A stretch of DNA of 64,000 nt, taken from Sciscionella marina DSM 45152 (lineage in GTDB: Bacteria; Actinomycetota; Actinomycetes; Mycobacteriales; Pseudonocardiaceae). The DNA lies in the NCBI RefSeq assembly GCF_000379465.1, contig NZ_KB905392.1, positions 62,001 to 126,000 on the forward strand, in the 5' to 3' direction. Numbering within the stretch: position 1 is the stretch's first letter; the number at the start of each line of letters is the position of its first letter. Below, one piece after another: positions 45,346 through 54,344 of this stretch. Made by a program: the position numbers and the translations under genes. The notes beneath the pieces are model-generated. The model made no database searches, had not been told where the DNA came from, and saw only the letters and a program-made list of their open reading frames with translations.

Positions 45346-47586
45346 TTGGCTGGCACTGAGTTCGGCGGGCACATCGGCCGCACGTACCGGGATTCCGTAC
45401 CCTGGTGGCCCCAGCTGCGGGCCCCGGAGGCGAACAGCCCCAACGTGGTGCTGCTGCTGCTCGACGATGTCGGCTTCGGCAGCCTCGGCTGCTACGGAAG
45501 TGAGATCGCCACACCGAACATCGACCGGCTGGCCGGGCGCGGATTGCGGTACACCAACTTCCACACCACCGCCCTCTGCTCCCCCACCCGCGCCTCACTG
45601 CTGACCGGACGCAACCATCATTCGGTCGGGATGTCCATCATCGCCAATGCGGACAGCGGTTTCCCCAGCAAACGCGGCGCGGTCAGCCACAACGCGGGAA
45701 CCATCGCCGAGATGCTGCGCGGCGAGGGCTACGCCACCTTCGCCATCGGCAAATGGCACATCGCCCCCGCGGACCAGACCTCGACCGCGGGACCGTTCGA
45801 CCAGTGGCCACTCGGACGCGGGTTCGACCGGTTCTACGGTTTCCTGGACGCGGCCACCGACCAGTTCCACCCGGAACTGACCTACGACAACCACCGCGTG
45901 GATCCGCCCGCGAAACCGGAGGACGGCTACCACCTCACCGCGGATCTGGTCGACCACGCCAATTCCTTCGTGACCGACCAGGTCTCGCTCGCCCCGGACA
46001 AACCGTTCCTGCTGTACTTCGCGACCGGTGCGATGCATTCCCCGCACCAGGCCCCGGAAAACTATCTCGCCAAGTACCGCGGCGCCTACGACCACGGCTG
46101 GGACGCGGTGCGCGAGGCGAGATTGGCGCGGCAGAAGGAACTCGGCATCGTCACCCCGGACACCGAGCTGGCTCCGCGCAACCCGGGCGTACCCGCCTGG
46201 GGCGAGCTCCCCGGCGAGCGGCAACGGCTTTACGCCCGGTTCCAGGAAGCGTACGCGGCCTTCCTCGAACACACCGATCACGAGCTCGGCCGGTTCCTCG
46301 ACCATCTCGAACGGCTCGGCCAGCTGGACAACACCGTTTTCGTGCTGCTCTCCGACAACGGGGCGAGCCAGGAGGGCCAGCACCACGGCTCGGTCAACAT
46401 GGCCACCTACGAGAACGAGGAAATCGATTCGGTCGAATACAACCAGCGGTACTTCGAGGACATCGGAACCTGGCGGGTGCAGAACAACTATCCGCTCGGC
46501 TGGGCGATGACCGAGAACACCCCACTGAAGCGGTACAAACAGAACACCCATGCGGGCGGGGTGCGGGATCCGCTCATCATCTCCTGGCCGGACGGGATTT
46601 CCGCGCGTGGTGCGGTGCGCAATCAGTTCCACCATGTCGTCGACATCGTGCCGACCGTCCTCGAGGTCCTCGGCATGCGCGCGCCGGAGACCGTCGACGG
46701 CGTGCCGCAGATGCCGATACACGGAACCGGCATGCGCTATTCCTTCGAATCGGACGGCCCGAGCCGCAAACAGGTGCAATACTTCGAGATGTTCGGCAGC
46801 CGCGCGCTGTGGCAGGACGGCTGGAAAGCGGTCGCCTACCACGCCGCGGACACCCGCTACGAGGACGACGTCTGGGAGCTCTACCACCTCGATTCGGATT
46901 TCTCCGAATGCCACGATCTCGCCGCGCGCCATCCGGAACGGCTGCGCGCCATGATCGAGGAATGGTGGGCCCAGGCCGGCCGCTACGACGTCCTTCCGCT
47001 CGACGACCGCCGGTTCGCCGCGCGCAGAGCCGCGGCCAGCGCCCGACCGGACGCGGTGCGCAGCAGGAACCACATCACCCTGTGGGGCGGCTGCAGCCAC
47101 GTGCCGAACGGGGCGACCCCGTTCATCCTCGACCGCTCGTACACCCTCACCGCGCACGTGGAGTGTGGCCCCGAGGACGAGGGCGTGCTCATCGCCTGTG
47201 GTTCGGTCGGCGGCGGATATTCCTTCTACATCAAGGATTCCCGGATCCACCACGACTACAACTACTACGGCGGGATCTACCGGGTCAGCGCACCGGTCGA
47301 GCTCACCACCGGTCCGCACACCTTCACCTATACGTTCCGCAAGACCGGGGCACTCGCCGGTGTCGGGCGGATCCTGTCCGGGGACCGGGTGCTGGCCGAG
47401 GTGGAAATGCCGGAGACTTCGCGATACTTCATGTCCTGGGGCGGACTGGATCTCGGCAGAGACGGCTGTTCACCGGTCAGTCAGGCCTACTCCGGGGAAT
47501 TCCCGTTCACCGGAACGATCGACCGGGTCGTTTTCGATCTGGAGGACGACACCGAACAGGTCGGTGATTACGAACCGCAGGACTGA
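45346..47586 (+). CDS. Arylsulfatase-type sulfatase
   Basis: 746 residues. The metal-binding LLLLDDVGFG is followed by the formylglycine motif CSPTRASLLTGR, with C78 as the residue to be converted by the formylglycine-generating enzyme; then GKWHI, TGAMHSPH and DNGASQEG. The C-terminal ~200 residues form a beta-rich domain. TTG start at 45346, seven bases after GAGGAG, since no ATG lies in position; the ATG at 45331 lies inside the transporter gene. No signal peptide, so probably cytoplasmic and dependent on the MHS transporter. No FGE gene is in the window. Confidence 0.88.
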   Translation: MAGTEFGGHIGRTYRDSVPWWPQLRAPEANSPNVVLLLLDDVGFGSLGCYGSEIATPNIDRLAGRGLRYTNFHTTALCSPTRASLLTGRNHHSVGMSIIANADSGFPSKRGAVSHNAGTIAEMLRGEGYATFAIGKWHIAPADQTSTAGPFDQWPLGRGFDRFYGFLDAATDQFHPELTYDNHRVDPPAKPEDGYHLTADLVDHANSFVTDQVSLAPDKPFLLYFATGAMHSPHQAPENYLAKYRGAYDHGWDAVREARLARQKELGIVTPDTELAPRNPGVPAWGELPGERQRLYARFQEAYAAFLEHTDHELGRFLDHLERLGQLDNTVFVLLSDNGASQEGQHHGSVNMATYENEEIDSVEYNQRYFEDIGTWRVQNNYPLGWAMTENTPLKRYKQNTHAGGVRDPLIISWPDGISARGAVRNQFHHVVDIVPTVLEVLGMRAPETVDGVPQMPIHGTGMRYSFESDGPSRKQVQYFEMFGSRALWQDGWKAVAYHAADTRYEDDVWELYHLDSDFSECHDLAARHPERLRAMIEEWWAQAGRYDVLPLDDRRFAARRAAASARPDAVRSRNHITLWGGCSHVPNGATPFILDRSYTLTAHVECGPEDEGVLIACGSVGGGYSFYIKDSRIHHDYNYYGGIYRVSAPVELTTGPHTFTYTFRKTGALAGVGRILSGDRVLAEVEMPETSRYFMSWGGLDLGRDGCSPVSQAYSGEFPFTGTIDRVVFDLEDDTEQVGDYEPQD

Positions 47587-47599
47587 GGCGCCGCGCCCG

Positions 47600-48382
47600 T
47601 CAAGCAGTCGCAGCACCGAGCAGTTCTTTCGTCCGTGCGTCGGCGGGCAGGAATGTCTCCAGGTGCAGGCCTTCCAGGGTGGCGTCGGTCGCCGTGGCCA
47701 GCCGTGCCGAGGTGCTGAAGAAGCGCAGCGTTCCACTGTCGGTGGCAAGGTCGAGGGTGAGCACGGGACTGGCAGGTGCCGGGGTCCGGGGCAGATCCGC
47801 CAGGTAGTTCGTGACTTCCTCAACCAGTTCACGATGCCGTGCCGCGCCGGTGCGCTCGGCCCGGTACCGGAGCTGCTGATGCAGGTGCGCGGCCCACTGG
47901 CCACGGTTGACGATCCGGGAGGCGAGGCCGTCCGGGTGCAGGCACAGCCGGATCACGTTGATCGGCGGCTGCACCAGTTCGGTGGCACAACCGGCGAGCA
48001 GGACGTCCACCGCCGTGTTCGCGTCGACCACTTCCCAGTAGTCGTCCAGTAACAGGGCCGGGTACGGCAGGTGCGCGTCGAGCAGACCGCGAAGCCCGTC
48101 GAGCACCACCGCGTTCGAGCTGTCCCCGAGTGGCTGATCGGTGTACCGGGGCGCGTACCCACCGGCGAGCAGCAACTGGTTGCGCTCCCGGATCGGGATA
48201 TCGAGGTGCTCCGCCAGATGCAGCAGCATCTCCGGTGTCGGCCGGGCCTTCCCGGTCTCCACTCGGCTCAGGTGCCTTGCCGACACGGTGGACAGCTCGG
48301 AGAGCTCCTGCTGGCTGAATCGGCGCCGCTCCCGCCAGCTGCGCAACAACGGGCCGACGGGACGGGCAGCGGCTGCGGTCAT
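47600..48382 (-). CDS. XRE-family regulator with MmyB-like ligand-binding domain
   Basis: 260 residues. N-terminal HTH (LRSWRERRRFSQQELSELS with TVSARHLSRVETGKARPTPE) and a C-terminal PAS-like domain of the MmyB type (LLDDYWEVVDANTAVDVLL; PALVL-like core). Such proteins are usually single-gene regulators adjacent to a small oxidoreductase or SnoaL gene. It is divergent from the SnoaL-like gene at 48500, with 117 bases between. Ligand unknown. Confidence 0.88.
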   Translation of the reverse strand: MTAAAARPVGPLLRSWRERRRFSQQELSELSTVSARHLSRVETGKARPTPEMLLHLAEHLDIPIRERNQLLLAGGYAPRYTDQPLGDSSNAVVLDGLRGLLDAHLPYPALLLDDYWEVVDANTAVDVLLAGCATELVQPPINVIRLCLHPDGLASRIVNRGQWAAHLHQQLRYRAERTGAARHRELVEEVTNYLADLPRTPAPASPVLTLDLATDSGTLRFFSTSARLATATDATLEGLHLETFLPADARTKELLGAATA

Positions 48383-48499
48383 ACCGGAAGTCTAGGACCT
48401 CGACGACGGGATTCCATGACCTCAGAGGTCATGGACCGGCTGCGCGGTACGGGCCAATCTTGTCCCGTCAGCAAAACCGAACTTCGGAAAGGACACGTC

Positions 48500-48850
48500 A
48501 TGCAGACCGTTGTCGAGAACTACCTGGCCACCTGGAACGCCACCGGTGCGGAGCGGACGAGGCTGCTCGCCGAGCACTGGGCCCCGGAAGCCGGCTACAC
48601 CGATCCGTTGGCCGAGGCCCGCGGCCACGGAGACATCGGCGCCGTCATCGAACAAGTGCAGCAGCAGTTCCCCGATTTCGTCTTCTCCCCTGTCGGCGCC
48701 GTCGACGCACACCACAAGCAGATGCGTTTCCAGTGGGGTCTCGGACCGCGGGGCGCGGAGCCGGTCGTGATCGGATTCGATGTGCTCGTTCTCGACGACC
48801 AGGACCGGATCGCGGATGTGCGCGGCTTCCTGGACAAGGTCCCCGGCTGA
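48500..48850 (+). CDS. SnoaL-like (NTF2-fold) protein
   Basis: 116 residues of the small NTF2-like alpha/beta-barrel family (SnoaL_2): WAPEAGYTDPLAEARGHGDI near the start and FQWGLGPRGAEPVVIGFDVLVLDD in the core. The ATG at 48500 is preceded by GGAAAGGA. Members are enzymes or binding proteins without a common reaction. It is divergent from the MmyB-like regulator, a frequent pairing; regulation by it is likely. Confidence 0.8.
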   Translation: MQTVVENYLATWNATGAERTRLLAEHWAPEAGYTDPLAEARGHGDIGAVIEQVQQQFPDFVFSPVGAVDAHHKQMRFQWGLGPRGAEPVVIGFDVLVLDDQDRIADVRGFLDKVPG

Positions 48851-48899
48851 GCTGCACCGGCACGGTGCACCGTGGCCCCGGCAACTCGATCAGTTCGGG

Positions 48900-49310
48900 C
48901 AACTTCGTCCGCTGCTGTCCGGGGGGCGCCGAAGGCGAGCTGCTCGGCTTTGGCTCGTTTGAGGGACAGACGCGCGGGGTGCTCCCAGGTCATGCCGATA
49001 CCGCCGTGGAGCTGAATGGCTTTCTCCGCGGCGGTGACGGCGAGATCACCGCAGCAGACTTGGGCGATGGCGGCCGCGGTCGCACTGTCGGGGTCCCTGG
49101 CGTCTGAAATCCGGTGCCAGACCAGCATCAGCGCCGGATCGGTGATCCGGTCCTCGGGCAGGTCCCGGCCGCGCGAGGTGTCCAGCTGCTTCCTCCTGCG
49201 GTGCCCTGTCGGGCCAGAAACCCTTGCGGACGGCCGAAATCCGTGAGCCCCACCGCCGCCGGATCCACGGTGCGAACAGGCGGTAGCGACGATCACGGCC
49301 TCGGGCATGA
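48900..49310 (-). pseudogene. Remnants of a thiolase start and an acyl-CoA dehydrogenase C-terminus
   Basis: Two unrelated fragments share a damaged stretch. Near 49308 an ATG opens MPEAVIVATACSHR, the usual beginning of acetyl-CoA acetyltransferases, and degrades at once. From about 49150 down to 48900 the frame reads VCCGDLAVTAAEKAIQLHGG and TWEHPARLSLKRAKAEQLAF, the C-terminal helix region of acyl-CoA dehydrogenases. No intact domain survives. This indicates deletions that removed most of a fatty-acid-type operon. Confidence 0.65.
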
Positions 49311-49457
49311 ACACTCCCGCGTGTCATGACTACGCGCTTGCTTATTCGGTAGCGTGCTGGACGAGAGAACCGATCGTCACGGGCCAGCCTACTGCCGATT
49401 CGAGTCGGGACGTCACGCACACATGTCGTCGAGGTCGACACCGGACGAGGGAAAACA

Positions 49458-50018
49458 ATGAGGCGCGCTCGCCTGCTGGACGCGGCCACATCCGCGTTCG
49501 CCAAGCGGGGCTTCCATGGGACCACGACGCCGGACATCGCCGAGACCGCCGGGATGAACCCGGCCGCGCTGTACGTGCACCACAAGTCCAAGGAGGAGCT
49601 GGTCTACCTCATCTCCCGCTCGGGGCACGAAACACCCTGCGGATCATCCGCCAGGCGATCGACTCGGCCGGGGATCCGGCGGCGGCGCGGCGTGCCGTGG
49701 TCCGCGATTTCGCCGCCCACCACGCACAGGGCCACACCGGGGCACGGATCGTGACCACGAGCCGGCGGCTCTCACTCCCGCGCACCACGCCGAGATCAGC
49801 GCCATCCGGCACCGGATCCAGGACGAGGTCCGCGCGCTCGTCGAGCGCGGCGCCGCGGCGGGCGTCTTCGACGTCCCCGATCCGTCCATGGCGGCGGTCG
49901 CCGTGCTCTCCCCCGGTATCGACATCGCCCGCTGGTATCACGAGGAGGGCCATTGGTCCCCAGCGAACGTCGGCGAGCACTACGCCGAGATCGCCTGCGC
50001 ATCGTCGGCACCCACTGA
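49458..50018 (+). pseudogene. Frameshifted TetR-family regulator
   Basis: Starts as a normal TetR HTH (RRARLLDAATSAFAKRGFHG, DIAETAGMNPAALYVHHKS). Near 49630 the frame shifts; the sequence continues as TLRIIRQAIDSAGDPAAARR in a second frame, shifts again near 49750 to ISAIRHRIQDEVRALVERGA, and needs a third change near 49994 to reach LRIVGTH and stop at 50018. The protein-like order across three frames shows a recently broken gene (or sequencing errors). It adjoins the acyl-CoA dehydrogenase/thiolase remnants it presumably once regulated. Confidence 0.75.
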
Positions 50019-50042
50019 TCCGGCGCGCGTAGCTTGGTGGCC

Positions 50043-50993
50043 GTGGACTTCCGAATCTTCACCGAACCCGAGCTGGGCGCCGGTTACAGCGAGCTGCTGC
50101 GGGTCGCCCGGCTGGCCGAGGAAACCGGTTTCGAGGGCTTCTTCCGTTCCGACCACGTGCTGGCCATGGACGGATCCGAGGGTCTGCCCGGCCCCACCGA
50201 CGCCTGGACCACGCTGTCCGCGCTGGGGCGCGAGACCACGCGGATCCGGCTCGGCACCCTGGTCACGGCCGCGACCTTCCGGCTGCCGGGCATGCTCGCC
50301 ATCACCGTCGCCCAGGCCGATGAGATGTGCGGCGGCCGGATCGAGCTCGGTCTCGGCGCGGGCTGGTTCGCCGCCGAGCACGCGGCCTACGGCATCCCGT
50401 TCCCCTCCGTGCACGAACGGTTCGACCGGTTCACCGAGCAGCTGGAGATCCTGAGCGGACTGTGGGCGACCCCGCCCGGTGCACGGTTCTCCTACGCGGG
50501 CACGCATTACACGCTCACCGACTGCCCGGCACTGCCCCGCCCGGTGCAGCAACCCGGACCGCCGGTGATCATCGGCGGATACGGGCCGCGGCGCACACCC
50601 GCGCTGGCCGCCCGCTTCGCCGCCGAGTTCAATCTGACCTTCGCCTCGATCGACACCGCAGTCGAACAGTTCGAGCGGGTGGACGCCGCCTGCCGCAGCG
50701 CCGGGCGGGAACCGGCGAACCTGCCCCGGTCGATCGGGCAGACACTGGCTCTCGGCCGCACCGACGCCGAGATCGCCGAGCGCGCCCTGCCCGCGGCGGC
50801 TCCGGAGAACATGCGGACCAACGCACTGGCCGGCTCACCGGCGCAGGTGGTCGACGCTATCGGCCGGTGGCGCGAGCGCACCGGAATCGACCGGCTCTAC
50901 CTGCAGATCCTCGATCTCGCCGACCTCGGCCACATCGAGCTCTTCGCGGCGGAGGTCATGCCGCAGCTCGCGGCCGAGGGCACGCCAGGCTGA
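50043..50993 (+). CDS. F420-dependent LLM-class oxidoreductase
   Basis: 316 residues of the luciferase-like monooxygenase superfamily, close to the F420-dependent group whose members open DFRIFTEPE. It contains GFFRSDHVLAM, TRIRLGTLVTAATFRLPGM and the glycine-rich GGRIELGLGAGWFAAEH. GTG start at 50043; TTG/GTG codons at 50034 and 50037 are alternatives. F420 use is inferred from family resemblance. It is intact although it lies directly after the tetR pseudogene. Substrate unknown. Confidence 0.85.
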   Translation: MDFRIFTEPELGAGYSELLRVARLAEETGFEGFFRSDHVLAMDGSEGLPGPTDAWTTLSALGRETTRIRLGTLVTAATFRLPGMLAITVAQADEMCGGRIELGLGAGWFAAEHAAYGIPFPSVHERFDRFTEQLEILSGLWATPPGARFSYAGTHYTLTDCPALPRPVQQPGPPVIIGGYGPRRTPALAARFAAEFNLTFASIDTAVEQFERVDAACRSAGREPANLPRSIGQTLALGRTDAEIAERALPAAAPENMRTNALAGSPAQVVDAIGRWRERTGIDRLYLQILDLADLGHIELFAAEVMPQLAAEGTPG

Positions 50994-51014
50994 GGATCAC
51001 GGTCGATTTCCGGA

Positions 51015-52502
51015 TCAGTGGCCGATTTCGCTGAACACGGATTGGGTTTCGAGGAACAGATCGAGGCCATCCGGTCCGAGTTCCCGGCCCCAGCCGGATT
51101 GTTTGAAGCCGCCGGTGGGCATGGTGACGTCGGCGAGACCGTGCACGTTGATCCCGACCCGGCCGGCGCGGATCCGGCCGGCGACCCGGTGCGCGCGGCC
51201 GATATCACGGGTCCACACCGAGGCCGCCAGCCCGAATTCGGTGTCGTTGGCCGCCGCGACGACCGAATCTTCGCCGGTGAAGCGCTGGGCGGCGAGTACC
51301 GGCCCGAAGATCTCCTCGCGGGCGACCGCCATCGAGGCGTCCACTCCGGTCAGTACCGTGGGCTCGACGAAATACCCGGGTGCGCGGCTTCCCCCGCCAC
51401 TGAGCACCGTGGCACCGTCGGCGACACCGGCTTCGATGTATCCCAGGATCCGGTCGCGCTGCTCCTGCGAGATCACCGGGCCCATCTGCGACCCGGCGTC
51501 CTGGCTGTATCCGAGCCGGATCCCGCGGCCGATCTCGGCCACCGCCTCGGTGACGGTGTCGAAGATGGAGTCGTGGACGAACAACCGTGAGCCCGCCGTG
51601 CAGATCTGCCCGGAGTTCGAGAAGATCGCCGCCGCCGCTCCCTCGACGGCTTTGTCCAGGTCCGCATCCCCGAAGACGATCACCGGTGATTTTCCGCCGA
51701 GTTCAAGCGAGACCTTTTTCAGATTGCCCAGGGCGGCCTGCACGATCAGCCGCCCGACTTCGGTGGATCCGGTGAAGGCGATCTTGTCGACTCCCTCATG
51801 CTCGGCGAGCCGGGCTCCGGCGACGGCTCCGTCGCCGGTGACGATGTTGACGACCCCGGAGGGAAACCCTGCTTCCTCCAGCAGTGGGGCGAGCATGAGC
51901 GCGGTGAGCGGGGTCTGTTCGGCGGGCTTGAGAATGACCGAGCAGCCGGCCGCCAGCGCGGGACCGAGTTTCCACGCGGCCATCAGCAGCGGCGAGTTCC
52001 ACGGAATGATCAGCCCCGCCACGCCGATGGGATGCCGCGCGGTGTAGGCGTGATAGGTGCCGTTGCCGGTGTGCAGGCGCTCCGAACGCCCCGAGATCTT
52101 GTCCACCCATCCGGCGTAGTACCGCAGGCAGCGCGCCGCTTCCGGAACCATGCCCTGGCGCGCCTTGTGGTACGGCATCCCCTGATCGAGGCTTTCGGCG
52201 AGCGCGAAATCATCCGCGTACTCGTCTATCAGGTCCGCAAGGCGCCACAGCACCCTGGCCCGTTCCGGAGCCGGTTTCGCCGCCCACCGGCCGTCCTCGA
52301 AACTCGCCCGGGCGGCGCGCACCGCCGCGTCCACGTGGCCGGCATCCGCCTCCGGAACCTGGACGAGCCGTTCCCCCGTTCCCGGGTCGACGACCGTGCG
52401 CGTGTTTCCGGAACCGGAATACTCACCACCGATGAGCATCGACCACTCCTGGTCGAAATCGGCGGCGCCCCGCGCATTACGAACTCGATTGTGCGATGTC
52501 AT
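51015..52502 (-). CDS. Aldehyde dehydrogenase (NAD(P)+-dependent)
   Basis: 495 residues of the ALDH superfamily: cofactor loop FTGSTEVGRLI, general base E in VSLELGGKSP, catalytic cysteine in SNSGQICTAGSRLF, and the C-terminal GGFKQSGWGREL. ATG at 52502 follows AAAAGGA. A GntR gene lies 44 bases upstream on the same strand, so the two form one unit divergent from the flavin-monooxygenase operon. It probably oxidises an aldehyde intermediate of that pathway, an inference from context. Confidence 0.92.
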   Translation of the reverse strand: MTSHNRVRNARGAADFDQEWSMLIGGEYSGSGNTRTVVDPGTGERLVQVPEADAGHVDAAVRAARASFEDGRWAAKPAPERARVLWRLADLIDEYADDFALAESLDQGMPYHKARQGMVPEAARCLRYYAGWVDKISGRSERLHTGNGTYHAYTARHPIGVAGLIIPWNSPLLMAAWKLGPALAAGCSVILKPAEQTPLTALMLAPLLEEAGFPSGVVNIVTGDGAVAGARLAEHEGVDKIAFTGSTEVGRLIVQAALGNLKKVSLELGGKSPVIVFGDADLDKAVEGAAAAIFSNSGQICTAGSRLFVHDSIFDTVTEAVAEIGRGIRLGYSQDAGSQMGPVISQEQRDRILGYIEAGVADGATVLSGGGSRAPGYFVEPTVLTGVDASMAVAREEIFGPVLAAQRFTGEDSVVAAANDTEFGLAASVWTRDIGRAHRVAGRIRAGRVGINVHGLADVTMPTGGFKQSGWGRELGPDGLDLFLETQSVFSEIGH

Positions 52503-52546
52503 ACGAGGAATTCCTTTTCTCGGCGCGTCATTGCGGCACGGATGAT

Positions 52547-53221
52547 TCAGGAAGACATCTGGTCGGCGGCCTCGTTGTAGGCCTGCGCCGCATTGCGTAC
52601 GTGCTGCGCGCACAGCTCACGAGTTCGTTCGGCTTTCCCGGTAACGGCCGCTTTCACGATCGCGCGAATTTCCTTGATCATCTGGTCGGTCCGGCCGGGT
52701 TGCGCGAGCGAAAGCGACCGCACCAGGGTCGCCCGCATGTTCATTCCGTGCAACTGGCGACTCAGTTCCGAATTCCGGCTACCGGCCATGAGCACTTCGT
52801 AGAACCGCGCTTTCGCCCGCAGCACATCCACGACTTCCGGGACCGCATCGGCGACCTCGGCGCAGGCCGATTCGAGGGCGTCCCGATCGTGCTGGTCCGC
52901 GTTCTCGGCGAACAGATAACCGGCAAGGCCTTCCAGTGCCTCCCGGACCTCGTAGATTTCCCGCGCCTCGTCCCTGGTCAGTGTCGCCACGAAGCTGCCG
53001 CGACCGGTGGAGGAAACCACGAGTCCTTCGCTCTGCAACTGGCGAAGGGCTTCCCGGACGGTGGCCCGGCTCGCGGTGGTGCTCTCGCACAGTTCCCGCT
53101 CGACCAGCATCTGACCGGGCCGCAGCTCCAGATTCGATATCGCGCGGCGCAACTCGGCGGCAACCTGATCCCGGATCAATGCCGGTGGCCGCTCGATCGC
53201 GCGCAGCGAGTAGCTCGTCAT
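52547..53221 (-). CDS. GntR-family regulator (FadR/FCD type)
   Basis: 224 residues. N-terminal winged HTH (LIRDQVAAELRRAISNLELRPGQMLVERELCE, TTASRATVREALRQLQSEGL) and an all-helical FCD ligand domain (IYEVREALEGLAGYLFAENA). Divergent from the flavin reductase operon; the 93-base gap holds two 16-base dyads of the TTGT-N8-ACAA/TGTC-N8-GACA kind. It should control both the aldehyde dehydrogenase and the plus-strand operon. Inducer unknown. Confidence 0.92.
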   Translation of the reverse strand: MTSYSLRAIERPPALIRDQVAAELRRAISNLELRPGQMLVERELCESTTASRATVREALRQLQSEGLVVSSTGRGSFVATLTRDEAREIYEVREALEGLAGYLFAENADQHDRDALESACAEVADAVPEVVDVLRAKARFYEVLMAGSRNSELSRQLHGMNMRATLVRSLSLAQPGRTDQMIKEIRAIVKAAVTGKAERTRELCAQHVRNAAQAYNEAADQMSS

Positions 53222-53240
53222 CTCCGCATCTTCTCAACTC

Positions 53241-53283
53241 TTGTTCTATCTGACAACTGCTTGCTACTGTCACCTGTAAGACA
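53241..53283. promoter_or_regulatory. Two 16-base dyads, candidate GntR operators
   Basis: TTGT-TCTATCTG-ACAA (53241-53256) and TGTC-ACCTGTAA-GACA (53268-53283) share the same architecture, a four-base arm and eight-base centre, with centres 27 bases apart. Both lie between the divergent GntR and flavin reductase genes, covering both promoters. Confidence 0.55.
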
Positions 53284-53314
53284 GCTGTTGACCGTTCTTC
53301 AATGAGGAGGAACC

Positions 53315-54271
53315 GTGGCTGATCCGCATCGCAAGCTGTCCGAATCCGAACTACGGGCCCTGCGTCAGGCACTCGGAACCTTCGTCACCGGGGTCACCAT
53401 CGTCAGCACCCGCGCCGAAGACGGTTCGTGGCGCGGGATCACGGTGAACTCGTTCACCTCCGTCTCCCTGCGCCCGCCACGGGTACTGGTCTGCGTGGAC
53501 AACCGCGCCGCGAGCTTCCCGGTGTTCACCGCCGCCAGTGGTTACGTGATCAATATCCTCGGCGCCGAGGACCAGGAACTCGCCACCCGGTTCGCGAGCA
53601 AGCGCTCGGACAAGTTCGACGGGATCGAAGTCGACCAGAGCCCGCTCGGGCACCCGATACTGCGGGCCGCCACCGCATGGATCGAATGCCGCAGGGCCGA
53701 GACGATCGATATCGGCGACCATGCCGTGCTGTTCGGTGCCGTCACCGATTACGCCGAGCGCGGCGGGCAGCCGCTGGCGTTCCATCAGGGCCGGTTCGTC
53801 AGCTTCGCCCCCGCCCCGCAACTCGCCGACTCCGGCGGCGAGGGCCAGGCCATCCGCGCCGGTTGGATCGTCGAGACACCACAGGGATCGGTCGCGCTCA
53901 CCCACCTGCCGGATGGGCGGCTGGCCATCCCGACGGCGCCGGTGCACGCCCGTCAGCTCAGTGAGCGCAGCCTCTGCCGGGAAGGAACTGCCCTGGTCGG
54001 AGCGCCGATGACCATCGAGTTTCTCTACTCCGCCTACAACTCCGAGACCTCCGGCCGGCTGACCATGGTCTACCGCTCGACCACCGGAAAGGGGCGGCTG
54101 GACTCCGACCGCGCCTCGCTCTATCCGTTGACCGAGACGACCCTGAGCCGGATCGCGTCCACTGTGGAGCGCTCCATTCTGCGGCGCTATGCCCGGGAGC
54201 GGGAGGGGCCGACGTTCGGCATCTACTCCGGCACCGAACTCAGCGGCAACGTCGTGCAGCTCTCCGGCTGA
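53315..54271 (+). CDS. Flavin reductase with extra C-terminal domain
   Basis: 318 residues. The first ~170 form the FMN-binding split barrel of flavin reductases (LGTFVTGVTIVSTRAEDGSW; TVNSFTSVSLRPPRVLVCVD; FGAVTDYAERGGQPLAFHQGR). They supply reduced flavin to a partner monooxygenase. The remaining ~145 residues (GWIVETPQGSVALTHLPDGR; FLYSAYNSETSGRL; FGIYSGTELSGNVV) are an additional beta-rich domain not present in short family members. GTG start after GAGGAGG. It is the first gene of the operon; the partner LLM enzyme follows. Confidence 0.85.
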   Translation: MADPHRKLSESELRALRQALGTFVTGVTIVSTRAEDGSWRGITVNSFTSVSLRPPRVLVCVDNRAASFPVFTAASGYVINILGAEDQELATRFASKRSDKFDGIEVDQSPLGHPILRAATAWIECRRAETIDIGDHAVLFGAVTDYAERGGQPLAFHQGRFVSFAPAPQLADSGGEGQAIRAGWIVETPQGSVALTHLPDGRLAIPTAPVHARQLSERSLCREGTALVGAPMTIEFLYSAYNSETSGRLTMVYRSTTGKGRLDSDRASLYPLTETTLSRIASTVERSILRRYAREREGPTFGIYSGTELSGNVVQLSG

Positions 54272-54300
54272 CCAGATCCCGGAGCCCGGCACCCGAACCC

Positions 54301-54335
54301 AACGACAACGACAACGACGACGACGACGACGACGA
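54301..54335 (+). repeat. Trinucleotide tandem repeat in the leader of the LLM gene
   Basis: AACGAC repeats followed by seven or so GAC units occupy the space between the flavin reductase stop and the LLM Shine-Dalgarno (GAAGGG). The tract is non-coding in the gene's frame and could vary in length by slippage. Confidence 0.7.
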
Positions 54336-54344
54336 AGGGTCATC

